Assembly (NCBI RefSeq): GCF_049801075.1
Contig: NZ_JBNAGG010000001.1
Span: forward strand, 124,001-188,000
Source of the DNA: Maritalea sp049801075
GTDB taxonomy: Bacteria > Pseudomonadota > Alphaproteobacteria > Rhizobiales > Devosiaceae
DNA length: 64,000 nt
Direction: 5' to 3'
Part shown: one piece after another, positions 35,056-43,718 of the stretch
Layout: every line of letters begins with the position of its first letter
Position numbering within the stretch: position 1 is the stretch's first letter
The notes under the pieces: generated by a model
Database searches by the model: none
What the model saw: only the letters and a program-made list of their open reading frames with translations
What the model was told of the DNA's origin: nothing
Translations under genes and position numbers: made by a program

Positions 35056-37134
35056 TTAGATGTCGAGGTCGTCAACAAAGGCGGCATTTTCCTGAATGAA
35101 CTGAAAACGCAGTTCAGGTTTATTGCCCATAAGGCGGTCAATACTGCCCTTGGTTTCTTCAAATTCACTTGCAACATCAATGCGCAACAGGGTGCGGGAC
35201 CCTGGTTTCATGGTGGTTTCTTTAAGGTGCTGATAGGGCATTTCACCCAAGCCCTTAAACCGAGTGATTTCAACTTTGCCGCGACCTGTAAACTCTTCAG
35301 CCATCAGGCGGTCTTTATCTGCATCATCCTTTGCATAAAGGGTTTTTGCACCTTGGGTGATGCGATAAAGTGGCGGTACAGCCAAGAAAAGATGGCCCTC
35401 GCGAATGAGCTCAGGCATCTCTTGAAAGAAGAATGTCATCAACAGCGCAGCAATGTGGGCGCCGTCAACATCCGCATCGGTCATGATGATGATCTTGTCG
35501 TAACGAAGATCTTCGCTGCGATATTTTTCGCGTGTGCCGCAACCTAGCGCTTGCGCAATATCTGCGATCTGCTGGTTTGCTGTAACCTTGTCGCGCGTAG
35601 CGCCAGCGACGTTCAGGATTTTACCACGCAAAGGCAACACAGCTTGATTGGCGCGATTACGCGCCTGTTTAGCGCTACCGCCCGCTGAGTCACCCTCAAC
35701 GATAAAAATTTCTGCACCTTGCGCGGCGCCTTGCGAGCAATCGGCCAATTTGCCGGGAAGGCGCAAGCGGCGGGTGGCGCTTTTGCGGTCGATCTCTTTT
35801 TCTTTGCGGCGGCGCAAGCGCTCTTCAGCGCGTTCAATGCTCCAATCCAACAATTTGCTGGATTGGTTGGGTGATGCAGCCAACCAGTGGTCAAATGAGT
35901 CACGTACTGCGTTTTCAACAATCTTGCTGGCTTCAGTTGTCGACAGCTTATCTTTTGTTTGGCCGACAAATTCTGGTTCACGGATAAAGGCTGACAATAC
36001 GGCGCTACAGTTGGACAACACATCCTCTGCGGTGAGGATTGATGCGCGTTTATTGCCTGTGAGCTCCGCATAAGCCTTCATGCCGCGCAGGAGGGCCGCG
36101 CGCAACCCAGCTTCATGGGTGCCGCCATCTTGGGTGGGCACGGTGTTACAGTAAGAAGATACGAAATTGTCGCCAAGCGTAAAGGCGATGGCCCATTCAA
36201 CTGAGCCATGTTTGCCGGCAGCGCCCGCGCGACCCGCGAAGATTTCTTCTACAATGCGGGTGCGGCCTTCAACACGGTGTTCCACATAGTCTTTAAGACC
36301 ATTTGGAAAGTGCAGAGATTTTTTCGGCGGTACGTCTGTGCCTTCGACCAACTCTGGATCGCAGGACCAGCGAATTTCTACACCCGCAAATAAGTAAGCC
36401 TTGGCTTGTGACATTTCGAAAATGCGCTTGGGTGAAAACCGCGCTTTTTCGCCAAAAATTTGAGCATCGGGGTGGAATTTGATGGTGGTGCCGCGGCGGT
36501 TGCGCACTTCGCCTGCGCTTTCAATGCCGGTGACCGCCAAGCCGCGCGAGAACTTTTGTACATATAGTGTTTTGTCGCGTGCGACCTCGACGATCAAATC
36601 GTCAGAAAGTGCGTTCACAACGGAAACGCCAACGCCGTGCAAGCCGCCAGATGTTTCATAGGCTTTTGAATCAAACTTACCACCTGCGTGCAGGGTGGTC
36701 ATGATGATCTCTAGGGTCGAGCGGCCGGGAAATTTAGGGTGTTCCTCAACAGGAATACCGCGACCATTGTCGGTGACGGCCAAATATCCTTCGGTATCCA
36801 AATGCACCTCGATGCGAGATGCATGGCCCGCGATGGCTTCATCCATAGAGTTATCGATGATTTCGGCGAAGAGGTGGTGCAGGGCATTAATGTCCGTACC
36901 GCCAATATACATGCCGGGACGCCGCCGAACAGGCTCCAGCCCCTCAAGAACCTCAATATCTTGTGCGCCATAGGATTTGTCATCCTTTGAAGCGCCGGGG
37001 AGAGGGGCGCTGCTTTTGGAAGCAGGTTTGCTGGGCGCGGATTTGCTCTCAGTGCTGACGCTGGCCGGTTTTTGGGAGTCGTTTTCTCCTTCTCCGCCGC
37101 CAAATGCTGAAAACAGATCGTCGCTATTGCTCAT
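35056..37134 (-). CDS. parE: DNA topoisomerase IV subunit B
   Basis: ATPase subunit of the enzyme that decatenates daughter chromosomes. The 692-residue product starts with a disordered Ser/Ala-rich extension (about 50 residues), then the GHKL ATPase (EIIDNSMDEAIAGHA, TDNGRGIPVEEHP, ETSGGLHGVGVSVVNALSD), the transducer domain, and the TOPRIM part with FIVEGDSAGGSAKQARNR and IIMTDADVDGAHIAALLMTFFFQ. The short C-terminus and AGGSAKQ-type sequence fit ParE better than GyrB. The partner parC is not in the window. Confidence 0.95.
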   Translation of the reverse strand: MSNSDDLFSAFGGGEGENDSQKPASVSTESKSAPSKPASKSSAPLPGASKDDKSYGAQDIEVLEGLEPVRRRPGMYIGGTDINALHHLFAEIIDNSMDEAIAGHASRIEVHLDTEGYLAVTDNGRGIPVEEHPKFPGRSTLEIIMTTLHAGGKFDSKAYETSGGLHGVGVSVVNALSDDLIVEVARDKTLYVQKFSRGLAVTGIESAGEVRNRRGTTIKFHPDAQIFGEKARFSPKRIFEMSQAKAYLFAGVEIRWSCDPELVEGTDVPPKKSLHFPNGLKDYVEHRVEGRTRIVEEIFAGRAGAAGKHGSVEWAIAFTLGDNFVSSYCNTVPTQDGGTHEAGLRAALLRGMKAYAELTGNKRASILTAEDVLSNCSAVLSAFIREPEFVGQTKDKLSTTEASKIVENAVRDSFDHWLAASPNQSSKLLDWSIERAEERLRRRKEKEIDRKSATRRLRLPGKLADCSQGAAQGAEIFIVEGDSAGGSAKQARNRANQAVLPLRGKILNVAGATRDKVTANQQIADIAQALGCGTREKYRSEDLRYDKIIIMTDADVDGAHIAALLMTFFFQEMPELIREGHLFLAVPPLYRITQGAKTLYAKDDADKDRLMAEEFTGRGKVEITRFKGLGEMPYQHLKETTMKPGSRTLLRIDVASEFEETKGSIDRLMGNKPELRFQFIQENAAFVDDLDI

Positions 37135-37915
37135 GTGGTGCCGCCTCGAATCATCTTGAATGCTTTGCTTACCATATTTGTTGGGATTGAGGGCTGGTCA
37201 ATCGCTTCGCCCGGAAAATAACCAGATGCGCGCACTTATCGACGGATTTTCAACATCGATATGCAAATATTTTTTACTAAATTTTTTTATCCGCAAAAAA
37301 TTGCGGTTTGGTGCTGCGACGTTTCAGAATGAGACCGATAAGTGGTTGATGCGGTTGCATTCAGCGGGTCGCATAAAGGATTGCTTAACTTTATCGCCGC
37401 TAAATCGCGGAAATTGTTGATAAATTCTTTCTGGCGCGTCAGCACTTTTTTAACAACGTGCTGCTAAAAATCTTTTCATACGGTCGAAGAGTTTGGAGTT
37501 CCCGTATGATTGTCAAAGCGAAAACCAGCGTATCCGGATCTTTTGCCGTGACAATATCCAATTGGATGGAGCAAGTCGGATTTAATAGTTTTGCGTACCG
37601 ACTTGCCCAACTCCAAATGCCGCGCCAATTTGTTTCTCTGGCATTGGCAGCAATTTTCTTTTTCGTTTGATCTTGCCAAACACCCTTTCGTTTGAATAGT
37701 TTTTCTGCGTGAAGCAATGTTGCTTCCCCCGGAGGGCGATGGATTTGGCACATCAATATCGTTTATATTTCGGACCGCGTTGGGCCCTATTTCAATAAAT
37801 GAAGTAGGGTGGGCACTGAGGTCGAAAAATCTTTGTGACTCGCTTTGGCGTGTCATCCGCACGGCGGATGATGCAGGACTATTGGCATGATGCCAGCAAT
37901 ATAGCGACGAAGATT
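37135..37915. other. Hairpin-rich gap between parE and the ABC-F gene (781 bases)
   Basis: No credible protein gene. The 105-codon minus-strand frame at 37439-37756 shows no known features. The region contains at least five inverted repeats on the plus-strand side of the ABC-F gene: CAGCAC/GTGCTG (37440-37463), a nested three-stem set (37491-37618), GAAGCA/TGCTTC (37711-37726), a 9-bp stem at 37785-37809 and an 8-bp stem at 37853-37871. Compared with gaps elsewhere in the window, this density of stems is high and suggests a structured leader or a small RNA. Confidence 0.5.
37491..37618 (+). other. Candidate three-way-junction RNA element
   Basis: Outer stem of 9 perfect pairs plus one G-U (TTTGGAGTT at 37492-37500 with 37609-37617) encloses two hairpins: a 7-bp stem (ATTGTCA 37509-37515 / TGACAAT 37549-37555) and a 9-bp stem (GCAAGTCGG 37571-37579 / CCGACTTGC 37598-37606). 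The right arms of the outer and last stems are two bases apart. Downstream, GCCAA/TTGGC and a T-rich stretch (about 37651-37665) could end the transcript. Either strand could encode it, though the ABC-F leader orientation is more plausible. Confidence 0.35.
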
Positions 37916-39454
37916 ATGACGGTATTACAATTTCAATCCATTAGTGCAGTTGCGCGCGAAACTCTTTTCCAAAATCTTGACGTGACTCTGAATAAGGGTG
38001 ATTGCCTTGGCCTTGTGGCGGGCAACGGGCAAGGCAAAACCACATTGCTGCGGCAAATTGTGGGCGAGCTGGAGCCGCATAATGGTCAAATCATCACCTC
38101 ACGTGGCACCAAGACAGCTTATATGCCGCAAGAACTGCCCGATGAGTGCCTTGAGATGTGCGCGCGGGATTATGTGTTGACCGCGATTGCACCCGAGGAG
38201 CGCGATTTTGAAGAATGGCGCGCAGATGTGGCACTCAATGATATGGGTGTTCCCTATGAATATGGAGCGATGAAGCTTGCTGAACTTTCGGGCGGTTGGC
38301 GCCGCCTGGTGATGTTGGCCAAACTATTTGCGGCTGAGCCCGATATTTTGGTGTTGGATGAGCCGACCAACCATTTGGATTTGGAGAAAATTTATCTGGT
38401 GGAGCGGGTGCTTAAATCGTTGCGCGGCAAGGTGGTGACGGTTCTCACCAGTCACGACCGCGCATTTTTGGACAGCGTGACCAACAGAACATTGTTTTTG
38501 CGCCCGGGTGAATGTCAGATTTTTGACGTGTCTTATTCTCATGCGCGGATCGCGCTTGAAGAGTTGGACCAAGCGGCACAGGACAAAGCTGAGCGGGACA
38601 TGAAAGAGATCAATCGCCTGCGCGCTAATGCGGCCAAGCTGTTTAATGTGGGCACAAACAGCGGGTCGGACCTGTTGCAAACCAAAGCGAAGCAGCTAAA
38701 GGCGCGGGCGGCAAAGATTGAGGACAATATTGCAGACCTGCATAAAGATCGGCAGGGTGATGTGACTTTGGCCAATCGAGGCTCTCACGCCAAAGTGGCC
38801 ATGAGTTTTGACCAATTTGTTGTGAAAGCACCGGATGATCGCAAGCTGTTTTCCATTGAAAAGCTATTTCATTATCAGGGCGATCGGATTGTGGTGTTGG
38901 CCGAAAATGGGCGCGGGAAAACTCAACTTATCAAGGCTGTGAAGCGTGCGCTTGATGGCGATGACGTGCCGGGAATTTGGACAACGCCGTCCAATGTTGT
39001 GGCGTACGCCGATCAAAATCTCGATATGTTGCCCGACAAGCAATCGCCCCTAAGCTTTATCACTGAGCATTTTGATGTGGGGGATCAGCGGGCCAAAGGG
39101 ATGTTGGCCAATATTGGCTATATATATGAGCAGCAAAGCCAGCCCATCGGCCAATTGTCTTTTGGGCAGCGTACCCGCTTGCTGTTGTTGGCGTTGCGAT
39201 TGACTGAACCGAATTTCTATTTGTTAGACGAACCAACAAACCATCTCGACATTCATGGACGGGAACAATTGGAGCGCGAATTGGTGGATCGTGAACCCAG
39301 CGCATTGGTGATTTCGCACGACCGACATTTTGTACGGGCGATTGCCACGCGGTTTTTCGAAATTGATGAGCGTTTGCGGCTGTTTGAAGTGGACAGTCCT
39401 GAGCCGTTCTTCGATCGATTGCGGGCAAAAGATCTGGCTGAAGTGGGTGGCTAA
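37916..39454 (+). CDS. ABC-F family ATPase
   Basis: Soluble twin-ATPase of the ABC-F type, which acts on the ribosome rather than in transport. The 512-residue protein has NBD1 with Walker A GNGQGKTTLL, signature LSGGWRRLVMLAKL and Walker B LVLDEPTNHLDLEK; a linker of about 80 residues with a coiled-coil (DQAAQDKAERDMKEINRLRANAAK); and NBD2 with AENGRGKTQLI, signature LSFGQRTRLLLLAL and YLLDEPTNHLDIHGREQLE. No transmembrane segments. The second Walker A is slightly shortened (NGRGKT). Which subgroup (Uup, EttA, or resistance-type) is unclear. The ATG at 37916 is preferred over an upstream in-frame start at 37835. Confidence 0.88.
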   Translation: MTVLQFQSISAVARETLFQNLDVTLNKGDCLGLVAGNGQGKTTLLRQIVGELEPHNGQIITSRGTKTAYMPQELPDECLEMCARDYVLTAIAPEERDFEEWRADVALNDMGVPYEYGAMKLAELSGGWRRLVMLAKLFAAEPDILVLDEPTNHLDLEKIYLVERVLKSLRGKVVTVLTSHDRAFLDSVTNRTLFLRPGECQIFDVSYSHARIALEELDQAAQDKAERDMKEINRLRANAAKLFNVGTNSGSDLLQTKAKQLKARAAKIEDNIADLHKDRQGDVTLANRGSHAKVAMSFDQFVVKAPDDRKLFSIEKLFHYQGDRIVVLAENGRGKTQLIKAVKRALDGDDVPGIWTTPSNVVAYADQNLDMLPDKQSPLSFITEHFDVGDQRAKGMLANIGYIYEQQSQPIGQLSFGQRTRLLLLALRLTEPNFYLLDEPTNHLDIHGREQLERELVDREPSALVISHDRHFVRAIATRFFEIDERLRLFEVDSPEPFFDRLRAKDLAEVGG

Positions 39455-39472
39455 CTCAATAAAATGCATCCA

Positions 39473-39502
39473 CACCATGCGGGCAGGGTTGTCCGCATGG
39501 TG
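39473..39502. repeat. 10-bp perfect inverted repeat after the ABC-F gene
   Basis: CACCATGCGG (39473-39482) and its complement (39493-39502) with a 10-base loop, followed by a 5-bp GCGCG/CGCGC hairpin near 39507-39521. No T-tract on the plus strand, so it is not a standard terminator. It lies in the 96-base gap before the sulfotransferase-like gene. Confidence 0.5.
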
Positions 39503-39550
39503 AAAGGCGCGTAAAACGCGCAGCAAGAATTTGATTAAGAGTGAGTGATT

Positions 39551-40453
39551 ATGAGTGAAGCGAAGGGTCGGCCACTATTTTGGATTGCATCTTATCCCCA
39601 TAGCGGTGATTTGGCAGTTCGTTCGTTTTTGCAACAGGCCGCAAAGATAAAGGGCTATCGTCCGAAAGAGCCAGCTAGCCTTGAATATATCAATCGTGAT
39701 GTGCCGTGGGATACAGACGTATGGTTCTATCGCGAAGTGATCGGCAAGGCACCATCTGAAATGAGCGAGCAGGAAATTGCAGCGGCGCGCCCAAAAATTC
39801 ATGATTACCTTTCGAAGAAATATCCCGGCTTGCCTTTCATCAAAACACACGCGGTTCGCGCTGAGTTTCATGGCCAGCCGAGCATAAACACCAAGGTTTC
39901 TGGCGGTGGTGTTTATTTGATCCGCAACCCGTTGAATTTGGTGATGGCATTTGCCTATGCGGCGAAAAAGAAGCCGCTTGATGCAATCAAGCTGCTGGCG
40001 ACAAGCGAATATCGTCAACCAACCACAGCGCAAAACGCACTAGAGCCTTGGGGTTCATGGTCAGAAAATGTGCAAAGCTGGACAGAGCCCTCTTTGCCAC
40101 AGGATCTGGTGTTGCGATTTGAAGAGTTGTTGAACGATCCACGCGCACAATTTAAGCGCCTCTCGGATCATATGGGGCTCGGCTTGGATGCGAAAGAGCT
40201 GAAAAAGGCGTCAGATGAAGCGATCAAAACGCTCGGCATAGAAGGCAAAAAAGCGTCTAACGAGCCTTGGAAAAAAGGACTTAGCCCAGCTTACGTTCGC
40301 TCGGTTCTCGAAGTTCATGCGCAACAAATGGTCCGGTTCGGTTACCTAACCAACGAGGTGCTGAATTTTGCGGAAGTGGATCGTGACATGGTACTGCGAT
40401 CCTCTGCAGCCTTACGGCAAATGGAAGCGGCGAATATGAATGTCGCGCACTAA
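39551..40453 (+). CDS. Sulfotransferase-fold protein with degraded cofactor motifs
   Basis: A 300-residue protein that aligns by motif with bacterial PAPS sulfotransferases: the opening FWIASYPHSGDLAVRSFL corresponds to the 5'-phosphosulfate loop, and VYLIRNPLNLVMAFA to the 3'-phosphate site. In active enzymes these read YPKSGNTW and RNPxDxxxS; here Lys is His, Asn is Asp, Trp is Ala and the Ser is Ala. FIKTHAV and LRFEELLNDP, also family landmarks, remain. It may bind a nucleotide without transferring sulfate, or use another substrate. The ATG at 39551 is used. An intrinsic terminator follows. No neighbour suggests a polysaccharide or lipid substrate. Confidence 0.75.
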   Translation: MSEAKGRPLFWIASYPHSGDLAVRSFLQQAAKIKGYRPKEPASLEYINRDVPWDTDVWFYREVIGKAPSEMSEQEIAAARPKIHDYLSKKYPGLPFIKTHAVRAEFHGQPSINTKVSGGGVYLIRNPLNLVMAFAYAAKKKPLDAIKLLATSEYRQPTTAQNALEPWGSWSENVQSWTEPSLPQDLVLRFEELLNDPRAQFKRLSDHMGLGLDAKELKKASDEAIKTLGIEGKKASNEPWKKGLSPAYVRSVLEVHAQQMVRFGYLTNEVLNFAEVDRDMVLRSSAALRQMEAANMNVAH

Positions 40454-40478
40454 GTGCTGATGTTTTTCAGATTATGTG

Positions 40479-40510
40479 AAGGCCGGGGATTTCCCTGGCC
40501 TTTTTTGTTT
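40479..40510 (+). terminator. Terminator of the sulfotransferase-like gene
   Basis: Stem AAGGCCGGGG / CCCTGGCCTT (10 pairs, one G-U) with a 4-base loop, then TTTTTTGTTTT. Strong intrinsic terminator, 26 bases after the stop codon. Confidence 0.88.
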
Positions 40511-40640
40511 TGCTATCGACAGCGATCAACGAAGAGGAAAGGAAGTCGGATAAGTGGGTACTTGCAGACCAATCTTTGGCAGCTAATATGTGAACTGGCA
40601 AGGCCGACGACTTTATCAAATAAATATATGTAGATGGCGG

Positions 40641-41450
40641 ATGGCAAACAATAGGCAATCTAGGAAGAATAAATGTGCTTATTGCAATAATTATGGTGAC
40701 CTTTGCATGTCACATGCAATTCCCAACGCATTTTTCCGATCAATTTCACGCGAAAGTTCGGGCAGTCCAATTGCGATACCTAAAGGAAATCGCCCTCTAC
40801 ATAGAACGCAAAACTCGGGCGCTTTTAGGTTGTTGTGTTCAAAATGTGAAGGCCATTTCAACAGGACATTTGATGCACCATTGATTAACGCGCTCAGATA
40901 TTGGAATAAACAAATTCTGACGGATGGACTAGCCTATAGGTTTGAATTTTCTCCAAATCACATTGCACAGAGTCTAGCATCAATATTTTGGCGTGCATCG
41001 ATGTCAGACAATCTTTTCTACTCAGATTCGAAACTGAACTGGGACCATCAAAACCAACTAAGAAGTTTGGTGGATTGTGGTCGAGAGGAGGTTTTACTGC
41101 TTTCATCCTGTTCAATAATGCGCGTTTGGGATTTTACGTCGCCTAGGGAAGGCGGTTTTACAGGCGAGGCCTTAGGCGAGATGATTGTACTGCCTACTGC
41201 TTATTTGGTCGGCTCGAAATCTAAGGGAAAACTCTCGAGGTTTGGATTTTCACTCGTAATTGAGGGGTTCCTATGTCATCTTGTTATGCCCAAGTTGCCA
41301 TTTTCTACTAGGCGCAAAAGTGGGTTTTTAAGCCCCAAGAATAATAAGCTTCATGCACCACCTCAAAACATCTTTGAATATCATCCGCTTAGAGAAATGC
41401 TGATGTCGGCATATAGCAAACACCATGTTGGAAATTCAAGATTACGTTGA
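40641..41450 (+). CDS. Orphan protein with HNH-like zinc-site pattern; AT-rich
   Basis: A 269-residue protein of no named family that I recognise. The first 70 residues show C12AYC15 ... LC22MSH25AIP ... LLC66SKC69E: paired CxxC motifs around an SHxxP, like the zinc-binding frame of HNH-type or related nuclease domains. The His that could be catalytic is H25; a clear second catalytic His is not seen. The remainder has no motif I can name. Base composition (by eye in the low 40s % GC) and codons such as ATA, AGA and CTA differ from neighbouring genes, suggesting acquisition. It stands alone between a terminator and a convergent dehydrogenase gene. Start uncertain: GTG 40590 would add 17 residues. 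Confidence 0.6.
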   Translation: MANNRQSRKNKCAYCNNYGDLCMSHAIPNAFFRSISRESSGSPIAIPKGNRPLHRTQNSGAFRLLCSKCEGHFNRTFDAPLINALRYWNKQILTDGLAYRFEFSPNHIAQSLASIFWRASMSDNLFYSDSKLNWDHQNQLRSLVDCGREEVLLLSSCSIMRVWDFTSPREGGFTGEALGEMIVLPTAYLVGSKSKGKLSRFGFSLVIEGFLCHLVMPKLPFSTRRKSGFLSPKNNKLHAPPQNIFEYHPLREMLMSAYSKHHVGNSRLR

Positions 41451-41597
41451 GTTCCTGTTCCCATGTGCCGTATTTTATATGGGATCATATCTTGGGACAG
41501 AATTGTGACAGTGCTGGCGGCCTGTTTGGCAACAAGTTATTCGCTCCCAATGTGTTCATCGATAGGAGAACCGACAAAATCCATGCCATATACTACA

Positions 41598-42800
41598 TTA
41601 CTCTTGCGCGGTGATCCGCACCACTTTGCCGCTGGCGTCGGTGAGGGCGAGGATTGAGCCGTCTTTATCGATTTCAATGTCGCGGACGCGGCCGAGTTCT
41701 GGGAGGAGGCGTTCTTCGCCTGTGATTGTGTCGCCATCCATTGTGAGACGGACGATGCCACCCGGGTTAAGGGAAGAGGCGACGATGTTGCCGTTCCATG
41801 CGGATAATTCTTCGCCAGTTTTAAAGGCAAAACCGCCGGGGGCGATGACGGGATCCCAATAATAGCGGGGTTCTGTGAAGCCTTCAGCGCGGGGTTGGCC
41901 GCTGCCGATGGGGCGGCCGCCATAGGTTTCGCCATAGCTGACGACGGGCCAGCCATAATTGGCACCAGCTTCCAACTTATTCAGCTCGTCGCCTCCACGT
42001 GGGCCGTGGCTCAAGAGCCAAATCTCGTCACTTTGCGGGCGAAGGGCGGCACCTTGCACATTGCGAACGCCTAAAGCGTAGATCGTATCGATAGCATCTG
42101 CTTGCCCGGCAAACGGATTGTCGCTTGGCGTTTCGCCACTTGGCGTTACGCGGATTATTTTGCCGTAGCTTTTGTCCAAATCTTGCGCGAATTCGCGTTC
42201 CTGCCGAGAGGAATGTTCGCCCGTGGTGATGTAGGCAAAGCCTTCATGGGGGATGATGCGGCTGCCATAATGCATCGGCGTTGGCGATGGGGGCTGTTGC
42301 ACAAAGATGTCTTTAACGTCACTAAGGCTGCGCATATCTTGAGCTAAAACGGCGCGCGCGGCGGCAGTGGAGGATTTATTGCCGCCCATTGGTTTTGCAT
42401 AGGTGAGGAAAATTACGCGGCTCGTGCTGAAATCTTCTGCCAATGCCACATCTAGCAGGCCGCCTTGGCGCACATTGTGCACATCTGGCACACCCGCAAT
42501 TGGCGCATCGACCAATTCGCCTTGTGCCGTGATGTAGCGCAAACGCCCTTCACGCTCAGTGACCAAATATCCGCCATCAGGCAGCGTTGCGATGCCCCAC
42601 GGATTGGAAAGTCCGGTAGCCACATCTTCCACATTGAGCGCGACATTGCTGGAGAGCAGCGGTGCTCGGGTTTGATTTTCGAAGGCCGGTTGAAATTCAG
42701 GCACATTTTTCGCGCCGCCATATTGTGCATTTTGGGCGCAAGCGGAGCTGGCGAGCACTGTGGCGAGAAGGGCGAGGGTGAGGGACTGGCGTTTCATCAT
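41598..42800 (-). CDS. PQQ-dependent sugar dehydrogenase (YliI/Asd-type), exported
   Basis: A 400-residue periplasmic beta-propeller. A signal peptide (MMKRQSLTLALLATVLASSACAQ) could be cut after ACA or act as a lipoprotein signal at the Cys. The propeller has the GSDH landmarks ATGLSNPWGIATLPDGGYLVTEREGRLRYI, LDVALAEDFSTSRVIFLTYA, YGKIIRVTPSGETPSDNPF, YALGVRNVQGAALRP, LLSHGPRGGDELNKLEAGANYGWPVVSYG and WDPVIAPGGFAFKTG. The family oxidises aldose sugars with PQQ; no PQQ biosynthesis genes are here, so the cofactor may be imported. It is transcribed opposite to the ABC exporter that follows. Confidence 0.88.
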   Translation of the reverse strand: MMKRQSLTLALLATVLASSACAQNAQYGGAKNVPEFQPAFENQTRAPLLSSNVALNVEDVATGLSNPWGIATLPDGGYLVTEREGRLRYITAQGELVDAPIAGVPDVHNVRQGGLLDVALAEDFSTSRVIFLTYAKPMGGNKSSTAAARAVLAQDMRSLSDVKDIFVQQPPSPTPMHYGSRIIPHEGFAYITTGEHSSRQEREFAQDLDKSYGKIIRVTPSGETPSDNPFAGQADAIDTIYALGVRNVQGAALRPQSDEIWLLSHGPRGGDELNKLEAGANYGWPVVSYGETYGGRPIGSGQPRAEGFTEPRYYWDPVIAPGGFAFKTGEELSAWNGNIVASSLNPGGIVRLTMDGDTITGEERLLPELGRVRDIEIDKDGSILALTDASGKVVRITAQE

Positions 42801-42989
42801 GGTGCTCCTAGGTAACTGCGTTTCTTTAGAAACGAATGGCGCGGGCAAATAGTTTCAAATTATCGCGTTTTTGGATCAAATAGCTGTTTCTCTGCTATCA
42901 TTGCAGCATAGTTTTGATGTGTTGATCTATTTGAATTTTTGAATTGATATCAGTCAATTTATGCGTCGCGATTTAATCTATGGTGAGGC

Positions 42990-43718
42990 ATGGCAAATAC
43001 GAAAGAAAAAGAACAGGCAAATGCTTACACGGTAAAGCAACTGACCAAGGTTTATGGTGAGGGCCGCACCGCTGTTCACGCCTTGCGCGGCGTTGATCTG
43101 GATATTGGCCGGGGCGAAATTGCTGTTTTGCTAGGTCCATCGGGCAGTGGCAAATCCACATTGCTGAACATTTTGGGCGGGCTAGACAAAGCGACCAATG
43201 GCGAAGCTTATTTTGGCGCGCAAAATCTGACAGAAATGAATGACCGTGAACTCACGAAATATCGTCGCAACCATGTGGGCTTTGTGTTCCAGTTTTACAA
43301 TCTAATGCCGAGTTTGACAGCACGGGAAAATGTAGAACTGGTGACTGAGATTGCAGATCATCCGATGGCGGCAGAAGATGCTTTGCATCTGGTGGGCTTG
43401 GGAAAAAGGCTAGATCATTTTCCAGCACAGCTTTCAGGCGGGGAACAGCAACGTGTGGCGATTGCACGAGCTGTAGCGAAACAGCCGGATGTTTTATTTT
43501 GTGATGAACCCACCGGGGCATTGGACAGCGCCACTGGACGCGCCGTTTTGCGCGTTTTGCAAGATGTGAATGAAACACTGGGCACCACTGTCTTGATCAT
43601 CACCCACGCGGCCGCCACGGCGGCCATGGCTGATCGAGTGATCAATTTTGCCGATGGCGCCATCCGCGATGTGGAGCTGAACGCACATCGTCTCGCTGCT
43701 GAGGAGATTGAGTGGTGA
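42990..43718 (+). CDS. ABC exporter ATPase, MacB/LolD type
   Basis: 242 residues with Walker A LLGPSGSGKSTLLNI, Q-loop GFVFQFYNLMPSLTARENVEL, signature LSGGEQQRVAIARA, Walker B DVLFCDEPTGALDS and switch His in LIITHAA. The sequence GFVFQFYNLMPSLTA and EPTGALDS are hallmarks of the MacB/LolD/FtsE group that drives mechanotransmission rather than classical import. The stop overlaps the permease start, so the two are coupled. The upstream 140-base gap is shared with no other gene on this strand. Confidence 0.93.
   Translation: MANTKEKEQANAYTVKQLTKVYGEGRTAVHALRGVDLDIGRGEIAVLLGPSGSGKSTLLNILGGLDKATNGEAYFGAQNLTEMNDRELTKYRRNHVGFVFQFYNLMPSLTARENVELVTEIADHPMAAEDALHLVGLGKRLDHFPAQLSGGEQQRVAIARAVAKQPDVLFCDEPTGALDSATGRAVLRVLQDVNETLGTTVLIITHAAATAAMADRVINFADGAIRDVELNAHRLAAEEIEW

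Noticed and set aside
37439..37756. 105-codon minus-strand frame in the parE/ABC-F gap
   Set aside because: No family features, no plausible ribosome site, and it coincides with the inverted repeats described there.
40453..41600. Mobile element or genomic island around the AT-rich orphan
   Set aside because: No transposase, integrase, direct repeats, inverted repeats at the borders or tRNA-adjacent duplication visible; only base composition hints at transfer.
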